Assembly (NCBI GenBank): GCA_030691585.1
Contig: JAUYEC010000194.1
Span: 1-15,361, forward strand
DNA: 15,361 nucleotides
DNA from: Candidatus Omnitrophota bacterium
GTDB taxonomy: Bacteria > Omnitrophota > Gorgyraeia > Gygaellales > Profunditerraquicolaceae
Direction of reading: 5' to 3'
The notes beneath the pieces are model-generated. The model saw only the letters and a list, made by a program, of their open reading frames with translations, did not search any database and was not told the origin of the DNA. The position numbers and the translations under genes are program-made. This document shows, in pieces, positions 7,099-13,770 of this stretch; positions within the stretch are counted from its first letter, which is position 1; every line of letters begins with the position of its first letter.

Positions 7099-7219
7099 TG
7101 GTCGAATGAAAATATCTTAGGCATGAGTTGACGTACGGTTGACGTAAGGTTGACGCAAGATTTAGATTTAAAGATTAGATAGCTACGGCGTGAATATGGC
7201 GTGAATATGGCGCGAATAG
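7087..7219 (+). repeat. Three successive clusters of 11-bp tandem repeats
   Basis: GTGGTCGAATA occurs twice (7087-7108), GTTGACGTAAG-like units occur three times (7127-7159), and GGCGTGAATAT-like units occur three times (7187-7219). All have period 11, but each cluster has its own sequence. No reading frame runs through them. They lie between the Fic relic and a 16-bp scrap identical to part of the intact regulator gene. Origin unknown. Confidence 0.7.
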
Positions 7220-7230
7220 CTACTAATGCA

Positions 7231-7246
7231 TCGGTCCCGACAAGGG
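7231..7246 (+). pseudogene. 16-bp scrap of a regulator winged-helix coding sequence
   Basis: Sixteen bases identical to 12194-12209, where they encode the GPDKG turn of the winged helix, end exactly where REP copy 4 begins. This suggests the repeat arrived at, or helped create, the broken end of a second regulator copy. A 16-base identity alone could be residual chance, so confidence is moderate. Confidence 0.45.
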
Positions 7247-7316
7247 AAATAGGGGACAGCGACTTTTTTCCCAGTCGCTGTTAGCAAGCGGGAAAAAAAG
7301 TCGCTGTCCCCTATTT
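7247..7316. repeat. REP-type palindrome, GGGGACAGCGAC family, copy 4
   Basis: Arms 7247-7269 and 7294-7316 enclose a centre that nearly matches copy 3 (CAGTCGCTGTTAGCAAGCG against CCGTCGCTGTTAGCCAGCG). The right arm ends one base before the GAAGGAGAG ribosome binding site of gmd, so the RNA hairpin would sit directly against the initiation region. Confidence 0.9.
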
Positions 7317-7327
7317 GAAGGAGAGAG

Positions 7328-8371
7328 ATGAAGAAAGCGCTAATTACCGGCATCACGGGGCAAGATGGGTCGTACTTGGTGGAATTCCTGCTCTCCAAGG
7401 GCTACGAAGTCCACGGGATCATCAGGCGCGCCAGCACGTTCAATACCGACAGGATCACCCATATATACCGGGATCCGCATGAGCCAAAGGTCAAAATGCA
7501 CCTGCATTTTGGCGACCTGACCGATTCGGGACAAATTTCCAACATTATTTATAATATCAAGCCGGACGAGATCTACCATTTAGGCGCGCAGAGCCACGTG
7601 AGAGTAAGTTTTGACATCCCTGAATATACCGGCAATGCTACCGGCCTGGGCACGACAAGGATCCTGGAGGCGGTGCGGCGCAGCGGCTTAAAGCCAAAGG
7701 TCTATCAGGCGTCGTCTTCGGAAATGTTCGGCGCGGCAAAGCCACCGCAAAGCGAAAAAACGCCCTTTATGCCCCGCAGCCCCTACGCGGCGGCAAAGGC
7801 TTACGCGTTTTGGTTATCCGTGGGTTACAGAGAAGGATACAAGCTGTTCGTATCTAACGGCATATTATTCAACCACGAAAGCCCGCGCAGGGGAGAGACT
7901 TTTGTTACGCGCAAGATAACCCGTGCCGTGGTAAACATCAAGGCCGGGAAAGAAAAAGCGCTGTATCTGGGCAACCTGAACGCCAAAAGAGACTGGGGTT
8001 ATTCTCCGGAATATGTAGAGGCGATGTGGACGATATTACAGCAAGATAAACCCGGTGATTACGTGATCGGGACCGGCGAGTCACATTCGGTAAAAGAACT
8101 TGTGCGCTTGGCGTTTAATTATGCCGGCCTGAACTGGAAAAAATACGTCAAAATTGACCCGCGTTATTTCCGGCCCACGGAAGTGGAAAATCTCATTGCC
8201 GACACCAGAAAAGCAAAAAGGGATCTGGGCTGGAAACCAAAAGTTACCTTTGAAGATTTGGTCAAGATTATGATAGACGCGGATATGCGCAAAGACGGGC
8301 TCACACCCATAGGCGAAGGCGACAAAATCATAAAAGCAAAGTTTCCTCACAAGTGGTGGAGAAAAGATTAA
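7328..8371 (+). CDS. gmd: GDP-mannose 4,6-dehydratase
   Basis: A 347-residue extended short-chain dehydrogenase of normal length. The NADP-binding loop is TGITGQDGSYL (7-17) and the active site is SSSEMFG (129-135) with YAAAK (Y153, K157), giving S130, E132, Y153 and K157 as catalytic residues. Further hallmarks are SHVRVSFDIPEYT, FNHESPRRGETFVTRKITR, LGNLNAKRDWGY and PRYFRPTEVE. It converts GDP-D-mannose to GDP-4-keto-6-deoxymannose in the cytoplasm. The product is the substrate of the GDP-L-fucose synthase-like enzyme encoded next, so the pair would make GDP-L-fucose or a related deoxyhexose for the polysaccharide. GAAGGAGAG precedes the ATG and immediately follows a REP hairpin. Confidence 0.97.
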   Translation: MKKALITGITGQDGSYLVEFLLSKGYEVHGIIRRASTFNTDRITHIYRDPHEPKVKMHLHFGDLTDSGQISNIIYNIKPDEIYHLGAQSHVRVSFDIPEYTGNATGLGTTRILEAVRRSGLKPKVYQASSSEMFGAAKPPQSEKTPFMPRSPYAAAKAYAFWLSVGYREGYKLFVSNGILFNHESPRRGETFVTRKITRAVVNIKAGKEKALYLGNLNAKRDWGYSPEYVEAMWTILQQDKPGDYVIGTGESHSVKELVRLAFNYAGLNWKKYVKIDPRYFRPTEVENLIADTRKAKRDLGWKPKVTFEDLVKIMIDADMRKDGLTPIGEGDKIIKAKFPHKWWRKD

Positions 8372-8390
8372 GTATAGTCATTCCGGATCT

Positions 8391-8417
8391 GTAGGGACAG
8401 CATATCATGCTGTCCCT
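8391..8417. repeat. Short palindrome, GTAGGGACAGC family, copy 2
   Basis: Arms AGGGACAGCAT and ATGCTGTCCCT enclose a 3-base centre ATC, preceded by TCTGT. The first 15 bases equal those of the copy at 6432. It lies 20 bases after the gmd stop and abuts a short heptamer array, so two repeat families are joined here. Confidence 0.75.
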
Positions 8418-8420
8418 CGG

Positions 8421-8455
8421 ACGACGAACGACGGTATACGAACGACGAAATACAA
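8421..8455 (+). repeat. Heptamer array 1 (NNKACGR), 5 units
   Basis: Contiguous 7-bp units ACGACGA, ACGACGG, TATACGA, ACGACGA and a decayed AATACAA lie between the short palindrome and the fucose synthase gene. They have the same sense as the genes and the same consensus as the arrays near 13402, 14117, 14356 and 15214. Confidence 0.75.
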
Positions 8456-8475
8456 TTTATGAAAGGTAACTAATT

Positions 8476-9471
8476 ATGGCTTTTTGGAATAATAAAAGAG
8501 TAATGGTCACCGGCGGGGCCGGCTTCCTGGGTGCATATGTGGTGGATAAACTTAAAAAACGAGGCTGTAAGGATATCTTTATCCCAAAGATAGAGGATTA
8601 TGACCTGGTGAAGATGGATTCGGTGGTCAAGGCCTATAAGGACGCCAAGCCCGATATAGTCATCCATCTTGCGGCGGTCGTTGGCGGCATCGGCGCAAAC
8701 CGCGAGAATCCGGGCAAATTCTTCTACGATAACCTGATGATGGGTGTACAGCTTATGGAAGTAGGCAGGCAGAGGGCAATAGAGAAGTTTCTGGCGTTGG
8801 GAACCATCTGCTGTTACCCGAAATGGACACCTGTGCCATTCAAAGAGGAAAATTTCTGGAACGGCTATCCCGAAGAAACAAACGCCCCCTATGGCCTGGC
8901 AAAAAAGATGCTCTTGGTGCAATCCCAGGCCTATCGTCAGCAATACGGCTTTAATTCCATCTTCCTTATGCCGGTCAATCTTTATGGCCCAGGAGACAAT
9001 TTTAACCCGAATTCATCCCACGTAATCCCTGCGCTGATCAAGAAATGTTTTGACGCAAAAAGGGGACAAGGTTCTGTAGGGGCGGGTTTGAAACCCGCCC
9101 CTACAAGCAATATTGCCGTTCCTACAATTACCGTCTGGGGCACCGGCAAGCCCACGCGCGAATTCCTTTACGTAGAAGACGCCGCCGAAGCCATCCTCTT
9201 GGCCGCCGAAAAATATAACAAATCCGACCCCGTCAACCTCGGCGCCGGCTTTGAGATTTCCATTAAGGATTTGGTTAACTTGATCGTCAAGTTGACCAGC
9301 TTTAAGGGAAAAATCATCTGGGACAGTTCCAAGCCCGATGGCCAGCCGCGCAGGAGCCTTGATACGTCTAGAGCAAAGAAAGAATTCGACTTTGAAGCAA
9401 AAATGCCTTTTGAACAAGGCCTCAAAAACACGATTGAATGGTACAAAATGAGCCCCTATTTTTCCGCTTGA
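8476..9471 (+). CDS. fcl: GDP-L-fucose synthase-like NAD(P)-dependent epimerase/reductase
   Basis: The cofactor loop is TGGAGFLG (12-19). VVGGIGANRENPGKFFYDNLMMG matches the family. The catalytic set can be placed at C112 (GTICCYP), Y139 and K143 (YGLAK) and H182 (NSSHVIPALI). By family knowledge it epimerises and reduces GDP-4-keto-6-deoxymannose to GDP-L-fucose, following Gmd. Residues ~195-215, between ALIKKCFDAK and TVWGTGKPTREFLYV, are extra compared with the usual short linker and are encoded by a palindromic repeat (VGAGLKPAPT). The insertion keeps the frame, so the gene is probably still functional. GAAAGG lies 9 bases before the ATG. The stop codon falls within the -35 of the following Fic gene. 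Confidence 0.9.
   Translation: MAFWNNKRVMVTGGAGFLGAYVVDKLKKRGCKDIFIPKIEDYDLVKMDSVVKAYKDAKPDIVIHLAAVVGGIGANRENPGKFFYDNLMMGVQLMEVGRQRAIEKFLALGTICCYPKWTPVPFKEENFWNGYPEETNAPYGLAKKMLLVQSQAYRQQYGFNSIFLMPVNLYGPGDNFNPNSSHVIPALIKKCFDAKRGQGSVGAGLKPAPTSNIAVPTITVWGTGKPTREFLYVEDAAEAILLAAEKYNKSDPVNLGAGFEISIKDLVNLIVKLTSFKGKIIWDSSKPDGQPRRSLDTSRAKKEFDFEAKMPFEQGLKNTIEWYKMSPYFSA
9058..9105 (+). repeat. Palindromic repeat inserted in frame inside the fucose synthase gene
   Basis: Perfect 15-bp arms (9075-9089 and 9091-9105) around one central G form a 31-bp palindrome beginning TGTAGGGGCGGG. It is preceded by AAAAAGGGGACA (9058-9069), which equals the first 12 bases of the arm of REP copy 1. In frame it reads AKRGQGSVGAGLKPAPTS. 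The outer GTAGGG is shared with the palindromes at 6432 and 8391. This is a repeat that has become protein-coding sequence. Confidence 0.85.
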
Positions 9472-9496
9472 AAACAGCGCGAAAGAGTGGTATAAT
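9468..9496 (+). promoter_or_regulatory. Strong sigma-70-type promoter for the first Fic gene
   Basis: TTGAAA (9468-9473), a 17-bp spacer and a perfect TATAAT (9491-9496). The -35 overlaps the stop codon of the fucose synthase gene. The predicted start of transcription is near 9503, giving a ~50-nt leader that contains an inverted repeat. Confidence 0.75.
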
Positions 9497-9508
9497 TGTA
9501 TCAGATGG

Positions 9509-9537
9509 TGAAGCGATTAAATACGGTAATCGCTTCA
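9509..9537. promoter_or_regulatory. Inverted repeat in the leader of the Fic gene, possible operator
   Basis: Perfect 11-bp arms TGAAGCGATTA (9509-9519) and TAATCGCTTCA (9527-9537) have a 7-base spacer. The repeat lies 12 bases after the -10 and ends near the AGGAAGG ribosome binding site. It could be an operator for a winged-helix protein from this island, or an RNA hairpin that limits translation. There is no T-run after it, so it is not an intrinsic terminator. Confidence 0.55.
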
Positions 9538-9552
9538 GGAAGGGCGAGATAG

Positions 9553-10674
9553 ATGAAGTATATCTGGGAGCGCAAAAATTGGCCTGATTTCAAATACGAC
9601 GAAGCGGCCTTGCTTGAGCCTTTAGGCAGGCTGCGCGTCTTGCAGGGGAAATTATTGGGCCGCGTTGCCTCCCTTGATATTAAACTTGAGACCCAGGCCC
9701 AGGCGGCTGTTTTGGTTGAGGAAGCCGTGCGCACCGCTGAAATCGAGGGGCATAAATTTAATCGGGACGCGGTTCGTTCATCGGTGGCCGTAAGGCTTGG
9801 TTTGCCGCGCGGGATCGGCGCGCAAAACAGGGATATTGACGGGCTTGTGGATGTTTTGTTGGACGCAGTCCGCTTCCACGATAAACCGTTGGCCATGGAA
9901 CGGCTAAACGGCTGGCACGCCGCGTTGTTCCCAACCGGATATTCAGGCTTAAAAAAAATTGCTACCGGACGGCTTCGCGGCCATGAGCCTATGCAAATAG
10001 TATCCGGACCGTTAGGCAAAGAAAAGGTGCATTTTGAGGCACTGCCAAAGGACCGGCTTGATCAAGAAATGCGGCTTTTTTTAAAGTGGTGGAATTCGTC
10101 ATCGCCAAATATGGACGGCATTTTACGCGCGGCAGCGGCTCATTTGCGCTTTTTGACAATTCATCCGTACGAAGACGGCAATGGCCGCCTGGCCAGGGCA
10201 TTAACGGACATGGCCCTGGCTCAAGATGAGAAACTGGGAGTCAGGTTTTACAGCGTTTCCGCGGAGATTATGCGTAGAAAAGAAGAGTATTATGAAGTTC
10301 TTGAAGATACGCAGAGATGCCGGGTTGAGTTAACGGAATGGTTCCTATGGTTTATTAAATGCGTTACTTCGGCTATTGAACATTCCCAGGATGTCATTGC
10401 CGGAGTATTTATGCGGGTTGATTTTTGGAATCAGCATGCCCAAACAGAGCTTAATCAGCGCCAGAAGAAAGTCATAAACCGGATGCTGGAAGCCGGGCAG
10501 GGTAATTTTATCGGCGGGCTGACAACGCGTAAATATGTGTCTATTGCCAAGGCAAGCCGCGCAACGGCATTCCGCGAGATCTCGGATATGCTGGACAAGA
10601 AGATATTGCGCCAATTACGCGGCAAGGGACGCAGTGTCCATTATGACCTCGTCTGGCCCAAAATAGATGTTTGA
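9553..10674 (+). CDS. Fic-family AMP transferase-like protein with DUF4172-type N-terminus and winged helix
   Basis: The N-terminus (IWERKNWPDFKYD ... LEPLGRLRVLQGKLLG) matches the DUF4172-type leader of Fic proteins. A predicted inhibitory helix carries TAEIEG (T61, E65, G66), the (S/T)xxxE(G/N) motif, N-terminal to the Fic core, which makes this a class II Fic. The catalytic loop is HPYEDGNGRLAR (204-215), complete with His, Asn and both Arg. Residues ~303-370 look like a C-terminal winged helix. By family knowledge Fic proteins transfer AMP from ATP to a hydroxyl on a target protein and are held off by the inhibitory glutamate. Target unknown; the winged helix suggests DNA binding and self-regulation. 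A strong own promoter lies upstream. Confidence 0.93.
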   Translation: MKYIWERKNWPDFKYDEAALLEPLGRLRVLQGKLLGRVASLDIKLETQAQAAVLVEEAVRTAEIEGHKFNRDAVRSSVAVRLGLPRGIGAQNRDIDGLVDVLLDAVRFHDKPLAMERLNGWHAALFPTGYSGLKKIATGRLRGHEPMQIVSGPLGKEKVHFEALPKDRLDQEMRLFLKWWNSSSPNMDGILRAAAAHLRFLTIHPYEDGNGRLARALTDMALAQDEKLGVRFYSVSAEIMRRKEEYYEVLEDTQRCRVELTEWFLWFIKCVTSAIEHSQDVIAGVFMRVDFWNQHAQTELNQRQKKVINRMLEAGQGNFIGGLTTRKYVSIAKASRATAFREISDMLDKKILRQLRGKGRSVHYDLVWPKIDV

Positions 10675-10693
10675 TAAAATTCTGACCAGGATT

Positions 10694-10735
10694 TCTTTTG
10701 ATCAACTATCCGGAAATTCCGGATAGCTCAAAAGA
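10694..10735. repeat. Double inverted repeat between the Fic and AlbA_2 genes
   Basis: The inner arms CTATCCGG (10706-10713) and CCGGATAG (10719-10726) and the outer arms TCTTTTGA (10694-10701) and TCAAAAGA (10728-10735) are all perfect. It begins 20 bases after the Fic stop. No T-run follows on the + strand, so a terminator is uncertain; an operator or transcript-end structure is possible. The left flank GGATTTCTTTTG also occurs after the AlbA_2 gene (12249) and, with one change, in the relic (6933). Confidence 0.65.
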
Positions 10736-10809
10736 TACGAACGGCAAACGACTAAAATAATTGTTAGATTTTGCTTCCTCCCGCGTCAATTATAGTAGGA
10801 GGTGGCAAA

Positions 10810-12240
10810 ATGGAGAATAACAAGGCAAGGGTAATAATCGGCGAAGCCGAGTCAACGGTCATTGAGTGGAAGCAATCTTTGGCGGAAACCGATGAGGTAA
10901 TCGAGGCCGCTGCAGCCTTCGCGAACACTGAAGGCGGATCGATAATCATCGGGGTATCACCTGAAGGTGAAGTAATCGGTATTCAGCCCGGTAAAGGCAC
11001 TGTTGAAAAACTGGTAAACCAGATTGCCCAGAACACGGATCCGAAGCTTCATCCTAAGGTAACGACAGAAGAGATTGACGGAAAGGAACTCCTTGTGGTG
11101 GAAGTGAAAGAATCCCATGACCATTTAGTCCTGGCGTTCGGGCGGCCATATAAGCGCGTGGGGCGCTCTACGGTAAAGATGAGCAAGGACGAGTACGAAA
11201 GATTGATCTTTGAGAAGCATAAGGACAAGTTATATTTTGATGAGCAAATTTGTAAAGGCGCGAAAATTACGGATATCAGCAAGGGGAAGCTGTTATCTTT
11301 TATTAAGAGGGCAAGAGAGCAGAGAGGGTTGAGTATCGATTCGCGATTGCCGGTTGCGGATATATTGGGAAAGTTAAAGTTGACGAAAGAGAGGCAATTA
11401 ACCAACGCGGCGATTTTGTTGTTTGGAAAAGACACACAGGATTTCTTCTTGCAGGCAGAGCTCAAGGCTATTCGCTTTAAGGGCATAGATGAAACCGGGC
11501 CTATGATTGATTTCAAAACGATCGGCGGGGACGCGATAACGCTGCTTGAGAAAGCGGAAAATTTTATCTTTGATCATATACCGATGAGAGCGTGGATCGA
11601 ACCCGGGAAACTTCAGCGGCAGGAAAAATGGCTTTACCCGCCGGATGCAATACGGGAAGCTTTGGCAAATGCTTTGGCGCATAGGGATTATTCAAGCCCG
11701 AGCAAAGTCCAGGTCCGGATATTCGATGACCGGATGGAGATATGGAACCCGGGACTTCTGTCTCCGCCGCTAACGCTGGAGAAATTGAAAGGCAAACATG
11801 ATTCTATCCCGCGGAATCCCCTGATTGCCAAGGCGTTTTTCTGGATAAAGTTCGCTGAAGATGTGGGTTCAGGAACGAATAAGATCGTTCAATGGTGCCG
11901 GAAATGGGCATTACCGGAACCGGCTTACGAGGAAGCAGGCGGGAGCTTTGTGACGGTTTTTCATAATCCGAATCCGGATGAAAGTGCCCTAAGAACTAGG
12001 GAGAAAACTAGGGAGAAAACTAGGGAGAAAACTGTGGAGAAAACTGTGGAGAAAACTGTGGAGAAAATTCTCAGTTTAATTATATCAAATCCGCAGATTA
12101 CTCAGCAGGAACTTATAGATAAGACGGGTTTAACGCGACGTGGAGTAGAGTGGAATTTAAAGAAATTGAAGACAGATGGGCGACTCCGTCGCCTCGGTCC
12201 CGACAAGGGCGGGCATTGGGAAATGCATGATGCAAGCTAA
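10810..12240 (+). CDS. AlbA_2 (Schlafen-like) / HATPase_c_4 / winged-helix putative transcriptional regulator
   Basis: I choose ATG 10810 because AGGAGGT (10797-10803) lies 6 bases upstream; the frame is open to 10771. The 476-residue protein has an AlbA_2-type domain at ~10-130 (AFANTEGGSIIIGV, GRPYKRVGRSTVKMS) and a HATPase_c_4-like region at ~275-385 (REALANALAHRDYS, IWNPGLL, DVGSGTNKI). A linker of six tetrapeptides (3 TREK-type, 3 TVEK-type, ~397-418) leads to a winged helix (QELIDKTGLTRRGVEWNLKKL ... GPDKGGHWE). Such proteins are usually annotated as transcriptional regulators or divergent AAA-4 proteins; whether they bind DNA, RNA or nucleotides varies. It sits between two Fic genes, so it may control them or sense the same signal. 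A decayed relative lies near 6833. Confidence 0.9.
   Translation: MENNKARVIIGEAESTVIEWKQSLAETDEVIEAAAAFANTEGGSIIIGVSPEGEVIGIQPGKGTVEKLVNQIAQNTDPKLHPKVTTEEIDGKELLVVEVKESHDHLVLAFGRPYKRVGRSTVKMSKDEYERLIFEKHKDKLYFDEQICKGAKITDISKGKLLSFIKRAREQRGLSIDSRLPVADILGKLKLTKERQLTNAAILLFGKDTQDFFLQAELKAIRFKGIDETGPMIDFKTIGGDAITLLEKAENFIFDHIPMRAWIEPGKLQRQEKWLYPPDAIREALANALAHRDYSSPSKVQVRIFDDRMEIWNPGLLSPPLTLEKLKGKHDSIPRNPLIAKAFFWIKFAEDVGSGTNKIVQWCRKWALPEPAYEEAGGSFVTVFHNPNPDESALRTREKTREKTREKTVEKTVEKTVEKILSLIISNPQITQQELIDKTGLTRRGVEWNLKKLKTDGRLRRLGPDKGGHWEMHDAS
11995..12066 (+). repeat. 12-bp tandem repeat in the linker of the AlbA_2 regulator
   Basis: Six perfect-period 12-bp units: three ACTAGGGAGAAA (11995-12030), then three ACTGTGGAGAAA (12031-12066). 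They encode two homogenised TREK/TVEK blocks. The two block types indicate two rounds of local expansion. Unit number can change without loss of frame. Confidence 0.92.
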
Positions 12241-12329
12241 ATTTACCCGGATTTCTTTTGGAATTGCCTGTGCCACATGAGATTACGTAAAGCGTCTAGA
12301 ATATAGAATACGCCGGAAAGGATGAGCCA

Positions 12330-13361
12330 ATGAACTCATTTAAACAAGATAACGTAAATTTGTCCTTAAGCGCGGTTTGGCTTATGAACTCAATCGCCGA
12401 ATACAAGGGCAAGCAGGAATTGTACGAAAAGCAGTCGCCGCAGGTTTTGAAGTCGCTTGTTGAGATGGCTCTTATTGAAAGCGCCGAGTCTTCCAACCGC
12501 ATTGAAGGCGTAACTGTTGAAAGGAACCGTCTTAAACCGCTGGTCATAGGCCACAGTCCACCACGGGATCGTTCTGAGGAAGAAGTGGCCGGCTACCGGA
12601 AGGCATTAGATTTGATCCATACCAAGCACGAAAGCCTGCGGATTACACCGGAGACGATCCAGGAATTACATCGCCTCTGCCGCGGCGAGGCCTGGGATGC
12701 CGGTAAATGGAAAGAAAAGGATAATGACATTATCCGTAAACATCCGGACGGCCGGGTTGAGGTTATCTTTAAACCGGCAAGCGCGGCCGAAACGCCCGGG
12801 ATGATTGAGCAGTTGTGCCTTGCCTATGAAAACAGCGTGACGCAGCTTAAATATCCCGATCTTTATGCTATTGCCTGCCTTATTTTGGATTTCTTGAGTA
12901 TTCACCCGTTCCGTGACGGCAATGGCAGGGTTTCCCGGCTGTTGACGCTCCTGGCCCTTTATCAACACGGGTTTCAGGTTGGTAAATACATAAGCATTGA
13001 ACGTATTACCGAGCAGTCCAAAGAAACATACTATGAATCTTTGAATAAGAGCTCTCAAAAATGGCACCAGGCTAAACACGATATTTTTCCGTGGTTTAAC
13101 TATTTTCTTGGAACAATCCTGGCGGCTTATAAGGAATTTGAAGCGCGCGCGGCAAACATCAAACCATCCCGCGGCGCCAAAACCGGTATTGTCAGGGGAG
13201 CCATAGGAAAGCAATTTGGGGAATTTACTATGGCCGACATAGAAAAGGATTGTCCGGCAGTGAGCCGGGATATGATCCGGATTGTCTTTCGGCAAATGCA
13301 AAAGGAAAAGAAGATCCGCTGCCTTGGCAGAGGCAGATCAGCTAAGTGGCAAAAGGGTTAA
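12330..13361 (+). CDS. Fic-family AMP transferase-like protein, second copy, with C-terminal winged helix
   Basis: The 343-residue protein carries an N-terminal inhibitory motif SNRIEG (S55, E59, G60) and a complete Fic loop HPFRDGNGRVSR (192-203), so it too is class II. A ~65-residue C-terminal winged-helix-like stretch ends LGRGRSAKWQKG. It differs from the first Fic in lacking the DUF4172-type leader, so it is not a recent duplicate. It probably transfers AMP to a protein target that cannot be named from sequence. AAAGGA lies 8 bases before the ATG. The gene starts 89 bases after the AlbA_2 regulator with no clear promoter between, so the two are likely co-transcribed. The spacer repeats in the relic at 6927-6981, which supports regulator-Fic as a transferable unit. 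Confidence 0.93.
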   Translation: MNSFKQDNVNLSLSAVWLMNSIAEYKGKQELYEKQSPQVLKSLVEMALIESAESSNRIEGVTVERNRLKPLVIGHSPPRDRSEEEVAGYRKALDLIHTKHESLRITPETIQELHRLCRGEAWDAGKWKEKDNDIIRKHPDGRVEVIFKPASAAETPGMIEQLCLAYENSVTQLKYPDLYAIACLILDFLSIHPFRDGNGRVSRLLTLLALYQHGFQVGKYISIERITEQSKETYYESLNKSSQKWHQAKHDIFPWFNYFLGTILAAYKEFEARAANIKPSRGAKTGIVRGAIGKQFGEFTMADIEKDCPAVSRDMIRIVFRQMQKEKKIRCLGRGRSAKWQKG

Positions 13362-13401
13362 AAAGGGTAATAACTTTCCTTAATAGGGTAATAAATAGGG
13401 T

Positions 13402-13464
13402 AATACGGACTACGGACGACGGACTACGGAATACGGCCGACGGACGACGAAATACGAACGACGA
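13402..13464 (+). repeat. Heptamer array 2 (NNKACGR), 9 perfect-register units
   Basis: Nine adjoining 7-bp units read AATACGG ACTACGG ACGACGG and so on through ACGACGA. Every unit ends ACG followed by G or A. The array lies between the second Fic gene and the MntA-type gene and stops just before its Shine-Dalgarno. Three AGGGTAATA blocks (13365-13406 region) precede it. Confidence 0.88.
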
Positions 13465-13485
13465 TAAAGGAGAGGAGGGGATACA

Positions 13486-13770
13486 ATGACAATTCGGGCT
13501 TTATTGCATAGCGAAAGGTTAAAGAGCCTGCTTAAAATCTATCAGGTTAAGCGTCTGGCGCTATTCGGCTCATACGCTAACGGTATCGCGGGCAAACGCA
13601 GCGATGTGGATTTCCTCGTAGAGTTCAAAACCGGCGCCGACCTATTGGACCAGGTAGGGCTAAAACAGGACTTGGAAGCGCTTCTGAAAAAGCGCGTGGA
13701 TGTAGTCACGCCGAATTCTCTCAGTAAATATTTCAGGGATAAGGTGCTGAAGGAGGCAGTTTACCTATGA
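13486..13770 (+). CDS. MntA-like minimal nucleotidyltransferase antitoxin
   Basis: The 94-residue protein has the minimal nucleotidyltransferase signature: GSYANG (G28, S29), then D40 and D42 in SDVDFLVEF, and a third acid D72 in RVDVVTP. The ATGA overlap with the next gene (4 bases) indicates translational coupling. By family knowledge, MntA neutralises HepT by adding AMP to a tyrosine of the toxin, and all residues for that are present. AGGAGAGGAGGGG gives a strong ribosome binding site 7 bases upstream. Length is typical. The pair call is firm; whether it acts in plasmid maintenance, stress or phage defence cannot be told. Confidence 0.93.
   Translation: MTIRALLHSERLKSLLKIYQVKRLALFGSYANGIAGKRSDVDFLVEFKTGADLLDQVGLKQDLEALLKKRVDVVTPNSLSKYFRDKVLKEAVYL

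Noticed and set aside
864..7316. Palindromic elements as ends of an insertion sequence or composite transposon
   Set aside because: No transposase gene and no target-site duplications were seen; these look like non-autonomous repeats.
9440..9471. C-terminal tail of the fucose synthase (MSPYFSA) as another repeat-derived fusion, because CCCCTATTTTT resembles the outer end of the REP arms
   Set aside because: The match is only about 10 bases with no palindrome, and the tail length is normal for the family.
10791..10796. TATAGT as -10 promoter for the AlbA_2 gene
   Set aside because: No -35 lies at usable spacing (the TTGTTA is 24 bp and the TTGCTT 14 bp away), and the start would fall in the ribosome binding site.
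10771..10809. Upstream start (10771) for the AlbA_2 regulator
   Set aside because: It adds 13 residues lying across the perfect AGGAGGT ribosome binding site that serves ATG 10810.
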